Shown: positions 39,295 through 49,020, counted from the stretch's first letter. The stretch is 64,000 bases of DNA from Pseudomonas sp. Bc-h (GCF_002080045.1 NZ_MUIN01000009.1:126342-190341), one strand, 5' to 3'. The notes: generated from the sequence alone by a model not told the origin. Numbers and translations: made by a program.

Positions 39295-40317
39295 TCAGCG
39301 AAACTCGTTGAATGCGTTGGTGGGAGGCGCAGTGGATTCGCGCAGGACGATACTCGGCGCGACGATCAACTGCTGAACCGGGCTGTCACCGCGCGTGGAA
39401 ATCCGCCGCAGCAACACTTCAGCGGCGCGCTCGCCCAATTGCAAAATCGATTGCCCCACGGTGGTCAACGCCGGATACACATACTGGCTCATCTGGATGT
39501 CATCGAAGCCGATTACCGACAGGTCGGCTGGCACGCGCACATTGCGTTCGGCGGCAGCGCGCAGAACGCCGATGCCGACCATGTCGTTGGCGGCGAATAT
39601 CGCTGTCGGGCGCTCGCCTTCCAGCAAGCTGCAGGCCGCGCGATAACCGCTTGGGCCGGTGAAGTCGCTTTCTACGACCCAACTTTCCGGGACCTCGATA
39701 GCGGCCTCCTGCATGGCGCGGTGATAACCGGCCAGACGCATCCGCGCCACGCTGGTTTCAGCCGGGCCGCAAATACAGGCGATGTGACGATGCCCCAGTT
39801 CCAGTAGATGGGACGTCGCCAGATAGGCACCGAGTTCGTGATCGATGCGCACCAGATCGGCACTGATGTTTTCCAGGTCCCGGTCAACGATGACCATCGG
39901 CGTACGTACCGCCGACAGGCTTTCTACGAGGCTGTCGCCACCACCCACCGACGATACGATCAGGCCATCCACACGCTTTTCAAGCAGCACTCTTAAATAG
40001 CTGCGCTGTTTGTCCAGGTTGTCGTCGGAGTTGCAGAGGATCACGCAGAAACCGTTACGTTCGCAGTAATCCTCGATCCCCCTGGCCAACTCGGCGAAGT
40101 ACGGGTTGATGCCGTTGGGAATCAACAGGCCGATGGTTGCCGTGGATTTGGCTTTCAATGAACGCGCCACGGCGCTGGGCACGTAGTCCAGTTGCGCGAT
40201 GGCGGCCTCGACCTTCTTGCGCACCTCGTCACTCACCGGCCGGGTCCTGTTCAGGACATGCGACACGGTGGTGTAGGAAATGCCTGCGATTGCAGCGACG
40301 TCTTTGATGGTTGCCAT
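39295..40317 (-). CDS. rbsR: Ribose operon repressor, LacI family
   Basis: 340 residues. N-terminal HTH MATIKDVAAIAGISYTTVSH then VSDEVRKKV and hinge SAVARSLK; the rest is a periplasmic-binding-protein-like sensor domain. It sits inside the operon it should control, between rbsC and rbsK, and a perfect operator-like palindrome is upstream of rbsB. Ribose or its phosphate is the expected inducer. Confidence 0.93.
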   Translation of the reverse strand: MATIKDVAAIAGISYTTVSHVLNRTRPVSDEVRKKVEAAIAQLDYVPSAVARSLKAKSTATIGLLIPNGINPYFAELARGIEDYCERNGFCVILCNSDDNLDKQRSYLRVLLEKRVDGLIVSSVGGGDSLVESLSAVRTPMVIVDRDLENISADLVRIDHELGAYLATSHLLELGHRHIACICGPAETSVARMRLAGYHRAMQEAAIEVPESWVVESDFTGPSGYRAACSLLEGERPTAIFAANDMVGIGVLRAAAERNVRVPADLSVIGFDDIQMSQYVYPALTTVGQSILQLGERAAEVLLRRISTRGDSPVQQLIVAPSIVLRESTAPPTNAFNEFR

Positions 40318-40318
40318 A

Positions 40319-41314
40319 TCAGCCGCGCCGCCGTGCGCGATTGCTGCGGTAGGTGTCGAGGATCACTGCCACGACGATCACCGCGCCGGTGATGATGCGC
40401 TTGGTCGGTTCGGTGGCGCCGATCTGTGCCAGGCCCGCCGCCAGTACAGAGATGATCAGCACGCCAAAGAAGGTGCTGATGACCGAACCGCGTCCGCCCA
40501 TCAGGCTGGTGCCACCGATCACCACGGCGGCGATGACTTGCAGTTCCAGGCCCGAACCTGCGTTGGGGTCTGCCGCTTCCAGACGGGAAATCTGGAACAG
40601 CGCCGCCACGCCCGCCAGCAGCCCCATCAGCGAAAACACCAGAATCTTGTAGGGCTTCGGATTGATCCCCGCCAGACGCACCGCTTCTTCGTTGGTGCCG
40701 ATGCCGATCAGGTAACGGCCGAACACGGTGCGGGTGAGCACCGCCTGGGCCACGAAGATCACCAGCAAGGCGATGACGAACGAAGGCGAGATGCCGAACG
40801 CGAACGGGTTCGACAGCCAGGCGAACGAATCGCCGATGTAGGCCGTGCGCGAGTCAGTCAACTGATACGCCACACCCCGCGCCATCTCCAGCACGCCCAA
40901 CGAAACGATGAACGACGGAATGCGCCAGGCCACAGTGATGGAGCCGGTCAGCGTACCCGCGGCCGTCGCGCAGGCCATGCCCAGCAAAGCCGAAGGGAAA
41001 ACGCCCCAGCCCCAACCGAGCATCGCCACGCTGACCGCCGATGCTGCCAATGCCAGTACCGAACCCACCGACAGGTCGATGCCGCCGATGATCAGAATGA
41101 AGGTCATGCCGACGGCCAGGACCATCAGGTCCGGGATCTGGTTGGCCAGGGTGCTGAAGGTTTCGTAGGACAGGAAGTGATCGCTGAGAAAGGAGAACAG
41201 CACGATCATCGCCAGCAAGGCGCCCGCCAGGCCCAGATAGGTACCGAGGCCGAAGTAGATGCCGCTGCGCTTGCCTGGCGAAGGCAATGCGGCGGGTGTG
41301 GTAGAGGTTTTCAT
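40319..41314 (-). CDS. rbsC: Ribose ABC transporter permease
   Basis: 331 residues with about eight to ten membrane segments. The family motif GGIDLSVGSVLALAASAV (about 88-105) and the GGTSLMGGRGSVISTFFGVL EAA-like region near the C-terminus are clear. It forms the inner-membrane channel for RbsB-delivered ribose. Its ATG overlaps the rbsA stop (TGATG). Confidence 0.94.
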   Translation of the reverse strand: MKTSTTPAALPSPGKRSGIYFGLGTYLGLAGALLAMIVLFSFLSDHFLSYETFSTLANQIPDLMVLAVGMTFILIIGGIDLSVGSVLALAASAVSVAMLGWGWGVFPSALLGMACATAAGTLTGSITVAWRIPSFIVSLGVLEMARGVAYQLTDSRTAYIGDSFAWLSNPFAFGISPSFVIALLVIFVAQAVLTRTVFGRYLIGIGTNEEAVRLAGINPKPYKILVFSLMGLLAGVAALFQISRLEAADPNAGSGLELQVIAAVVIGGTSLMGGRGSVISTFFGVLIISVLAAGLAQIGATEPTKRIITGAVIVVAVILDTYRSNRARRRG

Positions 41315-42864
41315 CAGTCGTTCCTGGGCGCGGCTTCAGACAGCAGCGCATCACGTTTTTGGTAGCCGGCGAAGGCTGCGGCAAGCAACTCGTCCTGAGT
41401 CCAGGTATCGCGCTCGAAGGTGTCGATCAGCCGGCCGGCGGAGAGCACGCCGATGCGGTCACAGATCAGCATCAGTTCACGCAGATCGCTGGAGACCACC
41501 ACCAGCGCCCTGCCCTGACGGGTCAGTTCGCCCAGCAGGGCATAGATGTCGAATTTGGCACCGACGTCGATCCCGCGTGTTGGCTCATCGAACAGCATCA
41601 CTTGGCAATCTCGCTCCAGCCAGCGGCCGATGACCACTTTCTGCTGGTTGCCGCCGGACAATTCCGACACCAACTGCGTCGGGCTGGAACTGCGGATGCG
41701 CATGGCGTCCACCTGACGTCTGGCCAGGGACATTTCTGCGCCGCCGTTGACCACGCCAGCGTTGGAAATGGCTTGCATGTTGCCCAGTGCGATGTTGGCG
41801 CTGATCGACTGAGTCAACAGCAGGCCTTCACCCTTGCGGTCCTCGGTGATCAGGGCGATGCCATGGCCGACCGCGTCGACCGGCGAGTTGACGCGAACCG
41901 TCTGCAACGGGCTACCGACCGCGATGGAGCCGCTGTCGGCGGCGTCCGCTCCGTAGATCAGACGCAACAACTCGGTGCGGCCGGCGCCGATCAGTCCGGA
42001 AATCCCGAAGATCTCTCCGGCGCGAACCTCGAATGACACATCGCGCACCTTGTCGGAACGGCTCAGGCCTTTGACCGACAGGGCGACCTCGCCGATTTTT
42101 CGTGGCCCCAGGTCGATCTGCTCGCCCAGTTCACGACCGACCATCAGCGTGACCAGTTGCTCGCTGTTGTAATTGGCCATGGCGTCAACGCACACCAGTT
42201 TGCCGTCACGCAGCACGGCGATGCGCTGGGCGACGCGCGCCAGTTCTTCGAGGCGATGGGAGATATAAATGATGGAAACGCCGCGATCCTGCAGACGGGT
42301 AATCTGCTCGAAGAGCATTTCCACTTCACGGGCCGTGAGCATTGCCGTTGGCTCGTCGAGAATCAGCACGTGACAATCGCCGATCAGGTTACGGGCGATT
42401 TCGACCATCTGCTGATGACCGATGCCCAACTCGCTGACCAGGGTGTCTGGGTCGATGGCTTCCAGCCCCACTTGGGCCATGGCCTTGATTGCGTCTTCAC
42501 GCAGCTTTTTACGGTTGATGAAACCGGCACGGCTGGGCAGGTTGTCGAGGAACAGATTCTCCGCGACCGACAGCGTCGGCAACAGATTGAGTTCCTGCAT
42601 GACCATGCGCACCCCGAGCTTTTCAGCCTGGGTGCGACTGGCAGGTTCGTAGGACTGACCCTGAAACTGCATCTGGCCGGTGGTGGGTGTCACCAGCCCG
42701 CCGATGATTTTCGACAAGGTGCTTTTACCCGCTCCGTTTTCCCCGGTCAGCGCCAACACTTCGCCGCGCATCAGCGTCAGGTCGATGTCACCGAGGACAG
42801 GTTGGGCGTAGGTTTTGCCGATACCGCTGACAGATAGAACAGCGGCCTGAGCAGACGCTGACAT
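41314..42864 (-). CDS. rbsA: Ribose ABC transporter ATPase
   Basis: 516 residues from ATG 42864, with GGAG 7 bases upstream. Two ABC cassettes: first Walker A GENGAGKST, Walker B LILDEPTA; second cassette with degenerate Walker A (GLIGAGRTEL) and intact signature LSGGNQQKV and Walker B VMLFDEPTRGID. This asymmetry is normal for sugar importers of the RbsA/MglA type. Confidence 0.95.
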   Translation of the reverse strand: MSASAQAAVLSVSGIGKTYAQPVLGDIDLTLMRGEVLALTGENGAGKSTLSKIIGGLVTPTTGQMQFQGQSYEPASRTQAEKLGVRMVMQELNLLPTLSVAENLFLDNLPSRAGFINRKKLREDAIKAMAQVGLEAIDPDTLVSELGIGHQQMVEIARNLIGDCHVLILDEPTAMLTAREVEMLFEQITRLQDRGVSIIYISHRLEELARVAQRIAVLRDGKLVCVDAMANYNSEQLVTLMVGRELGEQIDLGPRKIGEVALSVKGLSRSDKVRDVSFEVRAGEIFGISGLIGAGRTELLRLIYGADAADSGSIAVGSPLQTVRVNSPVDAVGHGIALITEDRKGEGLLLTQSISANIALGNMQAISNAGVVNGGAEMSLARRQVDAMRIRSSSPTQLVSELSGGNQQKVVIGRWLERDCQVMLFDEPTRGIDVGAKFDIYALLGELTRQGRALVVVSSDLRELMLICDRIGVLSAGRLIDTFERDTWTQDELLAAAFAGYQKRDALLSEAAPRND

Positions 42865-42929
42865 AACGCTCTCCACGCGCCAGCCCGGATGGACTGGCGG
42901 TATTTACGGATGTAGAAGACCAGCCAGGC

Positions 42930-43889
42930 TTACTGAGGCTTGGTGACCAGTTCGACCGGGGTCTCGATCACACCGTCCTTGATGTCGAGCTTTTGGCCCT
43001 TGACCATTTTCAGCGCGGTATCGATGCCGAATACTGCCTGTCGCGCGGCAAACTGGTCAGCCGTCGCCAAAACGCGACCGTCCTTGAGCATTGGCTTGAT
43101 GGCGTTGATGTTGTCGTAACCGACGACTTGCACCTTGCCTGCCTTGCCCGCTGCGCGAACGGCCGACACTGCACCCAGCGCCATGCTGTCGTTACCGGCC
43201 AGCAGTGCTTTCAGGTTCGGGTATTCGTTGAGCATGGCCGAAGCGACGGCGTTGCCCTTGTCGATTTCCCAGTTACCCGACTGCGTGGAGACGATTTTCA
43301 TCTGCGCCGCGTCCATCGCATCCTTGAAGCCGGCGGTGCGCTGTTGAGCGTTGGTGGTGGTCGGTACGCCTTCGATGATGCCGACCTGGTCACCCGCGGT
43401 CAGCTGCTTGGCCAGGTAGTCACCCACCAGCTTGGCGCCTTTACGGTTGTTCGGGCCTACGAAAGGCACTTCCATCCCTTTGCTTTTCAGTACGTCAGCA
43501 TCGAGCTGGTTGTCGATGTTGACGACCTTGATGCCTGCGTCCTGAGCCTTCTTGAGCACTGAGGCCAAGGCTTTGGAGTCGGCGGGGGCGATGACCAGGG
43601 CATCGACTTTCTTGACGATCATCTGGTTGACGATGTCGATCTGCGCGGCAGTGTCGGACTCGTTCTTGATGCCGTTGGAGATCAGGTCGAAATCGGCGGA
43701 ATGGTCTTTCTGATAAGCCTTGGCGCCGTCTTCCATGGTCAGGAAAAATTCGTTGGCCAGGGATTTCATCACCAGTGCGACGGTAGGTTTCTTCGCGTCG
43801 TCGGCGTAGGCAGAAGAGAGAGGCAGGGTAACAGCGCTCGCGGTGAGCATGGCAACAGCAAGAAGACGTGCAGCGAATGGCAGCTTCAT
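42930..43889 (-). CDS. rbsB: Ribose-binding periplasmic protein
   Basis: 319 residues. Signal peptide about 1-29 (ending AYA-DD). TVALVMKSLANEFFLTMEDGAKAYQ and VDALVIAPADSKAL are typical of ribose/galactose-type binding proteins; an N in GNDSMALGAVSAV and D in VVGYDNI are expected sugar ligands. First gene of rbsBACRKD plus nucleoside hydrolase, 65 bases before rbsA. Confidence 0.95.
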   Translation of the reverse strand: MKLPFAARLLAVAMLTASAVTLPLSSAYADDAKKPTVALVMKSLANEFFLTMEDGAKAYQKDHSADFDLISNGIKNESDTAAQIDIVNQMIVKKVDALVIAPADSKALASVLKKAQDAGIKVVNIDNQLDADVLKSKGMEVPFVGPNNRKGAKLVGDYLAKQLTAGDQVGIIEGVPTTTNAQQRTAGFKDAMDAAQMKIVSTQSGNWEIDKGNAVASAMLNEYPNLKALLAGNDSMALGAVSAVRAAGKAGKVQVVGYDNINAIKPMLKDGRVLATADQFAARQAVFGIDTALKMVKGQKLDIKDGVIETPVELVTKPQ

Positions 43890-43959
43890 GGAAACACTCC
43901 GACATTATGATTATTTTATCGGCACCGGTTGCGGGTCGGTTTTGCGGACCTGGACCAAT

Positions 43960-43973
43960 CGCAAACGTTTGCG
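43960..43973. promoter_or_regulatory. RbsR-type operator palindrome
   Basis: CGCAAACGTTTGCG is a perfect 14-bp palindrome with central CG, the form bound by LacI-family repressors. It lies 71 bases upstream of the rbsB start codon. Confidence 0.8.
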
Positions 43974-44174
43974 TGAGCGAAACTATGAGAATCCTTCCGG
44001 GTTTTGTCAACAGCGTCTTCGCACACCGCTCTACGGCGCGCCCTGATCGCGAAACATATTCTCGCTGCAGAGTTCTGCGGCCGCTAACCCTGAGCTAAGA
44101 TGGGCGGCATTAAGGCATCACCGCTCGCACAATAACGATGCCGCCATATTCAAAGGACTCCTGGAGCAGTAACG

Positions 44175-44447
44175 ATGGACCCGGCCGTAATGGACATTCG
44201 AATCGAGGAAGGCGCCGATCCCGCCTCCGACTTCGTTCAATCGATCATCTCCACCTTGCCCGGCTCGGGCGCTGTCGCAAAAAGCCGTGAGGCCCAGCGG
44301 CAGTGGTACGAATCCTTGTCCCAGGAACAGCAGATGCAGGTTCGCGACCGGATTCGCCAAGAGATTTCCCGCGTCAGGGCCCAGTTCGGCAAGCGGACCG
44401 ACGCCGTGTCCTCGCATTATCCGGTCAGGCTCAGGGACCACGGTTAA
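44175..44447 (+). CDS. Hypothetical protein, 90 aa
   Basis: Soluble, charged and helical: VAKSREAQRQWYESLSQEQQ then QVRDRIRQEISRVRAQFG. GGAG lies about 9 bases before the ATG. No family recognised. Alone between the rbs operator region and the phosphonate cluster, with a terminator at 44491-44518. Confidence 0.6.
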   Translation: MDPAVMDIRIEEGADPASDFVQSIISTLPGSGAVAKSREAQRQWYESLSQEQQMQVRDRIRQEISRVRAQFGKRTDAVSSHYPVRLRDHG

Positions 44448-44490
44448 GCCCAGGTGCTGCTGACTCAGCCGAAAGATCCTGATTCACTAA

Positions 44491-44518
44491 AAACTCGCGC
44501 CCATGGCGCGAGTTTTTC
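44491..44518 (+). terminator. Rho-independent terminator
   Basis: ACTCGCGC and GCGCGAGT pair around CCATG, followed by TTTTTCGTT; preceded by AAAA, so it could work on both strands. Separates the 90-aa gene from the phosphonate cluster. Confidence 0.8.
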
Positions 44519-44630
44519 GTTGCGCGCCGGTATCGGCGCAGCCGATAGAAACTGCGAATCAATCGATTTGAGCATTGGCGATGACGCCGTGATGATGATT
44601 CCCACGAGAACAACAACAAGAGGAATCGCA

Positions 44631-45722
44631 ATGGCCGCTCTTTTTCACAACCCTGTCGCGACGTACTTCGGCAGCGGCAGCCTTGATCAGATCACTGCCC
44701 TGACTACAAATCAGCGTGTGGCATTGGTGACCTTCCCGGAAGCTCGCGGTCTGGGGCTGATCGACAAGGTTCAGGCGTTGCTCGGCGACCGTCTGGTGTA
44801 TGTCTTCGAGGACGTTCAGCCCAACCCTGACGTCGCTCAGTTGCGTGCGGTCTACGAGGACTTCTGGTCCAGCGCCGAGCACTGCGACACGGTGTTCGCC
44901 CTCGGTGGCGGCAGCGCCATCGACACGGCCAAGGCATTGATCGTCGGAACCGAGTCCGGGCGTTTCGATGATCTGCTGGCGCTGCTCGCCTTGGGCAAGC
45001 CCTTTACCCCGTCTCGCCACAAAACCCTGATCGCCGCGCCCACCACGGCCGGGACCGGCAGCGAAGTCACGCCTTGGGCGACGATCTGGGACACCGCGCA
45101 GAAAAGGAAATATTCGCTGCATCTGGACTGCACCTGGCCCAAAGCCGCGATCGTCGACCCAGACCTGATGCTCACCGTGCCTGCCGGCGTCACGGTATCG
45201 ACCGGGCTGGATGCGCTGTCCCACGCACTGGAGTCGATCTGGAACGTCAACGCCAACCCGATCTCCGACACCTTCGCCGTGTCTGCCATCGAGGAAGTGT
45301 TTCAGTGCCTGCCCGGGCTGCGCCACGACCTCGGCAACAAGGAGCTTCGCTCGCGCATGGCGCTGGCCGCGCTGAAGGCCGGCATGGCCTTTTCCAACAC
45401 CAAGACTGCCCTCGCCCACTCCATTTCTTACGAAATGACCTTGCGACACGGCCTGCCCCACGGCATCGCCTGCTCGTTCTCCCTGCCCTACGTGCTCGGT
45501 CTGGCCTGGGGCCGCGATGCCGGACGCGACCGCGTGCTGCAACGCATCTTCGGCCCGGACCTGGCTCACGCCCAGAGCCAGTTGCAGCAGTTCCTGCAAA
45601 GCCTTGAGGTGAAGACCGAATTCTCCGACTACGGCGTCAGCGACACCGAAGCCCGAGAGATGGTCGAGTACGCCCTGCAAGGCGCGCGCGGCAAGAATTT
45701 CATCGGCGCTCTCGCTGCCTGA
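44631..45722 (+). CDS. Iron-containing alcohol dehydrogenase of the phosphonate cluster
   Basis: 363 residues from ATG 44631 (GAGGAA 7 bases before); longer frames run through the terminator. NAD-binding ALGGGSAIDTAKAL, APTTAGTGSEVTPWATI, and the metal ligands D in STGLDALSHALE, H in LSHALE and H's in THSIS/LRHGLPHG region (HSISYEMTLRHGLPHGIACS, 20 residues) define the Fe-ADH family. With PhnX two genes on, the likely substrate pair is 2-hydroxyethylphosphonate and phosphonoacetaldehyde. That is inferred from context. Confidence 0.8.
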   Translation: MAALFHNPVATYFGSGSLDQITALTTNQRVALVTFPEARGLGLIDKVQALLGDRLVYVFEDVQPNPDVAQLRAVYEDFWSSAEHCDTVFALGGGSAIDTAKALIVGTESGRFDDLLALLALGKPFTPSRHKTLIAAPTTAGTGSEVTPWATIWDTAQKRKYSLHLDCTWPKAAIVDPDLMLTVPAGVTVSTGLDALSHALESIWNVNANPISDTFAVSAIEEVFQCLPGLRHDLGNKELRSRMALAALKAGMAFSNTKTALAHSISYEMTLRHGLPHGIACSFSLPYVLGLAWGRDAGRDRVLQRIFGPDLAHAQSQLQQFLQSLEVKTEFSDYGVSDTEAREMVEYALQGARGKNFIGALAA

Positions 45723-45842
45723 AGCCGCCATCGAAACTACGCTGGAACGAAGAACCGTCTCGTTCCATTTCCTGTTGCACCGTAAAGAGTGCCGACTCGC
45801 CGGCTGCTGGCCTGCGAGAGCGAAACAAGAAAGGAAAACACC

Positions 45843-47138
45843 ATGAATCGCGCCGAAAGTCTTTCAGGTCTTGCCGTACCGATGTCGCGTTTTCGTATCG
45901 CTCAGTGGCGGATGTTGCTGGCCGCCATGTTTTGCTACCTGTTTTTCTACACCGGCCGGCAGACCTTCGGGTTTGCCATTCCCGGCATCCAGGCCGAATT
46001 CGGACTGAGCAAGGAAACCCTGGGCTGGGCCTCCAGCGCAATGCTCTGGGCGTACGCCATCGGCCAGGCGATCAACGGCAACCTCGCTGACAAGTTTGGC
46101 GGCCGACGCATCATGACCCTCGGTGCGGTGCTGTCCTGCGGCGCCAACTGGGTCACCAGTTTCGCCGGCGGATTTGGCAGCCTGATCCTGCCGTGGGGCA
46201 TCAACGGTTACTTCCAGGCCCTCGGCTGGGCGCCCGGCAGCCGCCTGCTCTCCAATTGGTGGAGCGCCGGCGAGCGCGGCAAAATGTATGGTTTCTACGT
46301 GTTCGCGGCCGGTTGCGCCTCCGTTCTGTCCTACGTCACCTCGGTCGTGGTGCTGGAGGTCTTTCATCTCGAATGGCGCTGGATCTTCCGCTTGCCTGTG
46401 CTGCTGATGCTCGCGGGCGGAATCATCTTTTATCTGGTGGCCCGGGAAAAACCCCAGGACATGGGCTTCGAACCACTGGGCGACACTGGCGTCGCCAACG
46501 CCGACGACAAGTCCCACGAAGTCGACCACGGCAACGAAGAGACTTCTGCGCAACGCTACAAGGCGGTGTTGAAAAACGTGCGCCTGCTGATCGCCGCCGT
46601 GTCCTTGGGCTTTCAGAACGCTGCGCGTTACGGGCTGATCGTCTGGGTACCGGTGCACTTCCTCGGCGCCGACTGGCAGAAGGGCCAGAGCTTCGTCGAT
46701 CCGAAGTGGATCACTGTGGCGCTGCCGGTCGGGATGGCGGTCGGTGCGCTGAGCAACGGCTGGGTGTCGGACAAACTGTTCGGCTCCAAACGCTATCTGG
46801 CGATCATGCTTTACATGTGCCTCGGCGCGATGACCAGCCTGTGGATGTGGAGCCTGCCCGCGCACAGCTCGGTTGGCCTGATTGCCCTGTTCCTCTGCGG
46901 GTTCTTCGTCTACGGCCCGGCTTCCAGCTTCTGGGCGCTGTGCCCCGATCTGGTGGGCGCAAAACGCGCGGGTACTGCTACCGGCATCATGAACTTCTCG
47001 TCGTACCTGTTCGCCGGTCTGGCAGAACCCTTGATCGGGCGCATGCTGGACAGCACCGGCAACACCTCGCTGATCTTCATCGTGGTAACCATCAGTTGCC
47101 TGTGCAGCGCATTCGTGGCGTTGTTCGTCAGACGCTGA
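45843..47138 (+). CDS. MFS transporter, organophosphate:phosphate antiporter type
   Basis: 431 residues from ATG 45843 (AAAGGAA 8 bases upstream), twelve membrane segments predicted. YLFFYTGRQTFGFAIPGIQ near the N-terminus is the signature of the GlpT/UhpT (OPA) family, whose members import organophosphates or phosphonates such as fosfomycin in exchange for phosphate. Central hydrophilic loop about 215-245. Its place between the dehydrogenase and the LysR/PhnX genes suggests uptake of a hydroxy- or aminoalkylphosphonate. Confidence 0.85.
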   Translation: MNRAESLSGLAVPMSRFRIAQWRMLLAAMFCYLFFYTGRQTFGFAIPGIQAEFGLSKETLGWASSAMLWAYAIGQAINGNLADKFGGRRIMTLGAVLSCGANWVTSFAGGFGSLILPWGINGYFQALGWAPGSRLLSNWWSAGERGKMYGFYVFAAGCASVLSYVTSVVVLEVFHLEWRWIFRLPVLLMLAGGIIFYLVAREKPQDMGFEPLGDTGVANADDKSHEVDHGNEETSAQRYKAVLKNVRLLIAAVSLGFQNAARYGLIVWVPVHFLGADWQKGQSFVDPKWITVALPVGMAVGALSNGWVSDKLFGSKRYLAIMLYMCLGAMTSLWMWSLPAHSSVGLIALFLCGFFVYGPASSFWALCPDLVGAKRAGTATGIMNFSSYLFAGLAEPLIGRMLDSTGNTSLIFIVVTISCLCSAFVALFVRR

Positions 47139-47183
47139 CCGCCGCCTACACTAGAAAGCCGACGACTCAGGATCCGAACGTTC

Positions 47184-48065
47184 ATGTACCAGTATCACAA
47201 GTGGTTACGTTCCTTTCACGCAGTGGCCAAGACCGGGAGTTTTTCGCTCGCGGCCCAGTACCTGAGCGTCGGCCAGCCCACCATCAGCGAGCAGGTGAGC
47301 GCGCTGGAAAAACGTTTTTCGGTGGAGCTGTTCCACCGTCGCGGCCGGTTCGTCGAACTGAGTGCATCGGGCATGAAGCTTTACGAAATCACCCAGGGGG
47401 TCTTTGGCCAGGAAGACGAAGCGCTGCAACTGCTGCAGAGCTTCAGTCAGCGCAAGCACGGGATGCTGCGGATCGGCGCGGTGTCACCGCCGATTGCCAT
47501 GAGCCTGACCTACTCGCTGATGCAGCAGTATCCCGACATCGATCTGGAAACCTCGTTTACCACCGAAGCCGAAACCCTGGAGCGTTTGTACAGTTTCGAC
47601 ATCGACGTGGCGATTCTGGCGCTGTCCGAGTTCGACCACAGGCTGACAACCCAGCTGTATCGCACTTACCCGATCCTTGGCGTAGTGCGCGAAGACCATC
47701 CCTGGGCCGCGCGCGAACAGGTCAGCATCAAGGAGATCAGCTCGCAACGGGTGGTGCTGCGGGAGAAAGCTTCGCGTACCCGGCAGCTGGTCGAAGAGGC
47801 CTGCCACAGACACATGGTCGCGCTGGACTGCGTGATGCAGCTCAACAGCCGCGAAGCCATCGTGCATGCGGTGGTTCAGGGCATCGGCATCGGATTCGTA
47901 TCGGCGGTGGAATACGCCGATCAGCCAGGGACCAAGGCGGTTTCTTTCATCGAGGACCCGATCCACATCAACTACTTCCTGTGTTGCCTGGGTATTCGGC
48001 GCAACCGGCCGATCATTGCCGAACTGTTCGAGTCCTGCGCCCTGACGCCTGCATCGCCTGACTGA
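47184..48065 (+). CDS. LysR-type regulator of the phosphonate cluster
   Basis: 293 residues. N-terminal HTH FHAVAKTGSFSLAAQYLSVG then PTISEQVSALEKRFSVELF; the effector domain covers about 90-290. It lies 46 bases after the transporter and 81 bases before phnX, on the same strand, and is probably co-transcribed. Similar LysR proteins beside 2-aminoethylphosphonate genes act as substrate-responsive activators. Confidence 0.85.
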   Translation: MYQYHKWLRSFHAVAKTGSFSLAAQYLSVGQPTISEQVSALEKRFSVELFHRRGRFVELSASGMKLYEITQGVFGQEDEALQLLQSFSQRKHGMLRIGAVSPPIAMSLTYSLMQQYPDIDLETSFTTEAETLERLYSFDIDVAILALSEFDHRLTTQLYRTYPILGVVREDHPWAAREQVSIKEISSQRVVLREKASRTRQLVEEACHRHMVALDCVMQLNSREAIVHAVVQGIGIGFVSAVEYADQPGTKAVSFIEDPIHINYFLCCLGIRRNRPIIAELFESCALTPASPD

Positions 48066-48146
48066 ACGCCTGACTTCATCTGCTTTACCGGCCTTTTTCC
48101 TTACGAAGAAGCGGGCCACTTTTATCTAAAAACAAGGAGAACACCC

Positions 48147-48974
48147 ATGAACTACCAATCCCCTGAACGCCTGCAAGCCGTGGTCCTCGACTGGGCGGGT
48201 ACGGTCGTCGACTTCGGCTCCTTTGCCCCGACGCAGATTTTCGTCGAGGCCTTCGGCGAGTTCGGCGTTGCGGTTACCCTCGAAGAAGCTCGCGGCCCGA
48301 TGGGCATGGGCAAATGGGACCACATCCGCACCCTGTGCAACCAACCGGCAATCGCCGAGCGCTATCAAGCCGCCTTCGGGCACCTGCCGACCGATGAGGA
48401 TGTGACGGCAATCTACAACCGCTTCATGCCGCTGCAGATCGAAAAGATCGCCGAGCACTCGGCGGTGATTCCCGGCGCGCTTGAGGTGATTGGCGAGCTA
48501 CGTGAAAAGGGCCTGAAAATCGGTTCGTGCTCCGGCTATCCGGCGGCGGTGATGGCCAAGGTCGTGGAACTAGCGCGCACCAACGGCTACGTCGCCGATC
48601 ATGTGGTAGCCACCGACGAAGTCCCCAATGGCCGACCCTACCCTGCCCAGGCCCTGGCCAACGTGATCGCGCTGGGTATCGATGACGTCGCTGCCTGCGT
48701 GAAAGTCGACGACACCTGGCCGGGAATTCTGGAGGGACGCAAAGCGGGCATGTGGACGGTCGCGCTGACTTGTTCCGGCAACGCACTGGGGCTGACTTTT
48801 GATGAGTTCAGGAAGTTGTCGAGCGAAGAACTGGCGCGGGAACGCTCGCGCATCGGCGAGATGTTCGAAGGCTCACGCCCGCATTACCTGATCGACACCA
48901 TCGTCGACCTGCCAAAGGTGATCGATGACATCAATGCGCGCCTGGCCAGAGGGGAAGTGCCTCAGGCCTGCTAA
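48147..48974 (+). CDS. phnX: Phosphonoacetaldehyde hydrolase
   Basis: 275 residues, family length. HAD nucleophile D15 in VVLDWAGTVVDFG and the Schiff-base lysine in PMGMGKWDHI (about K56) are both present; GSCSGYPAAVMAKVVE and VKVDDTWPGILEGR complete the HAD motifs. It cleaves the C-P bond of phosphonoacetaldehyde to acetaldehyde and phosphate. A phnW transaminase is absent nearby; the iron alcohol dehydrogenase may supply the aldehyde instead. AAGGAG lies 8 bases before the ATG. Confidence 0.95.
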   Translation: MNYQSPERLQAVVLDWAGTVVDFGSFAPTQIFVEAFGEFGVAVTLEEARGPMGMGKWDHIRTLCNQPAIAERYQAAFGHLPTDEDVTAIYNRFMPLQIEKIAEHSAVIPGALEVIGELREKGLKIGSCSGYPAAVMAKVVELARTNGYVADHVVATDEVPNGRPYPAQALANVIALGIDDVAACVKVDDTWPGILEGRKAGMWTVALTCSGNALGLTFDEFRKLSSEELARERSRIGEMFEGSRPHYLIDTIVDLPKVIDDINARLARGEVPQAC

Positions 48975-48992
48975 GGGTACTGCTGGATGTGA

Positions 48993-49020
48993 AGATGCCC
49001 GCCCCCACGAGCGGGCATCT
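48993..49020. terminator. Strong hairpin between phnX and the convergent flavoprotein gene
   Basis: AGATGCCCGC and GCGGGCATCT form a 10-bp perfect stem with an 8-base loop. No long T run on either side, but its place between two convergent genes suggests a shared terminator. Confidence 0.6.
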
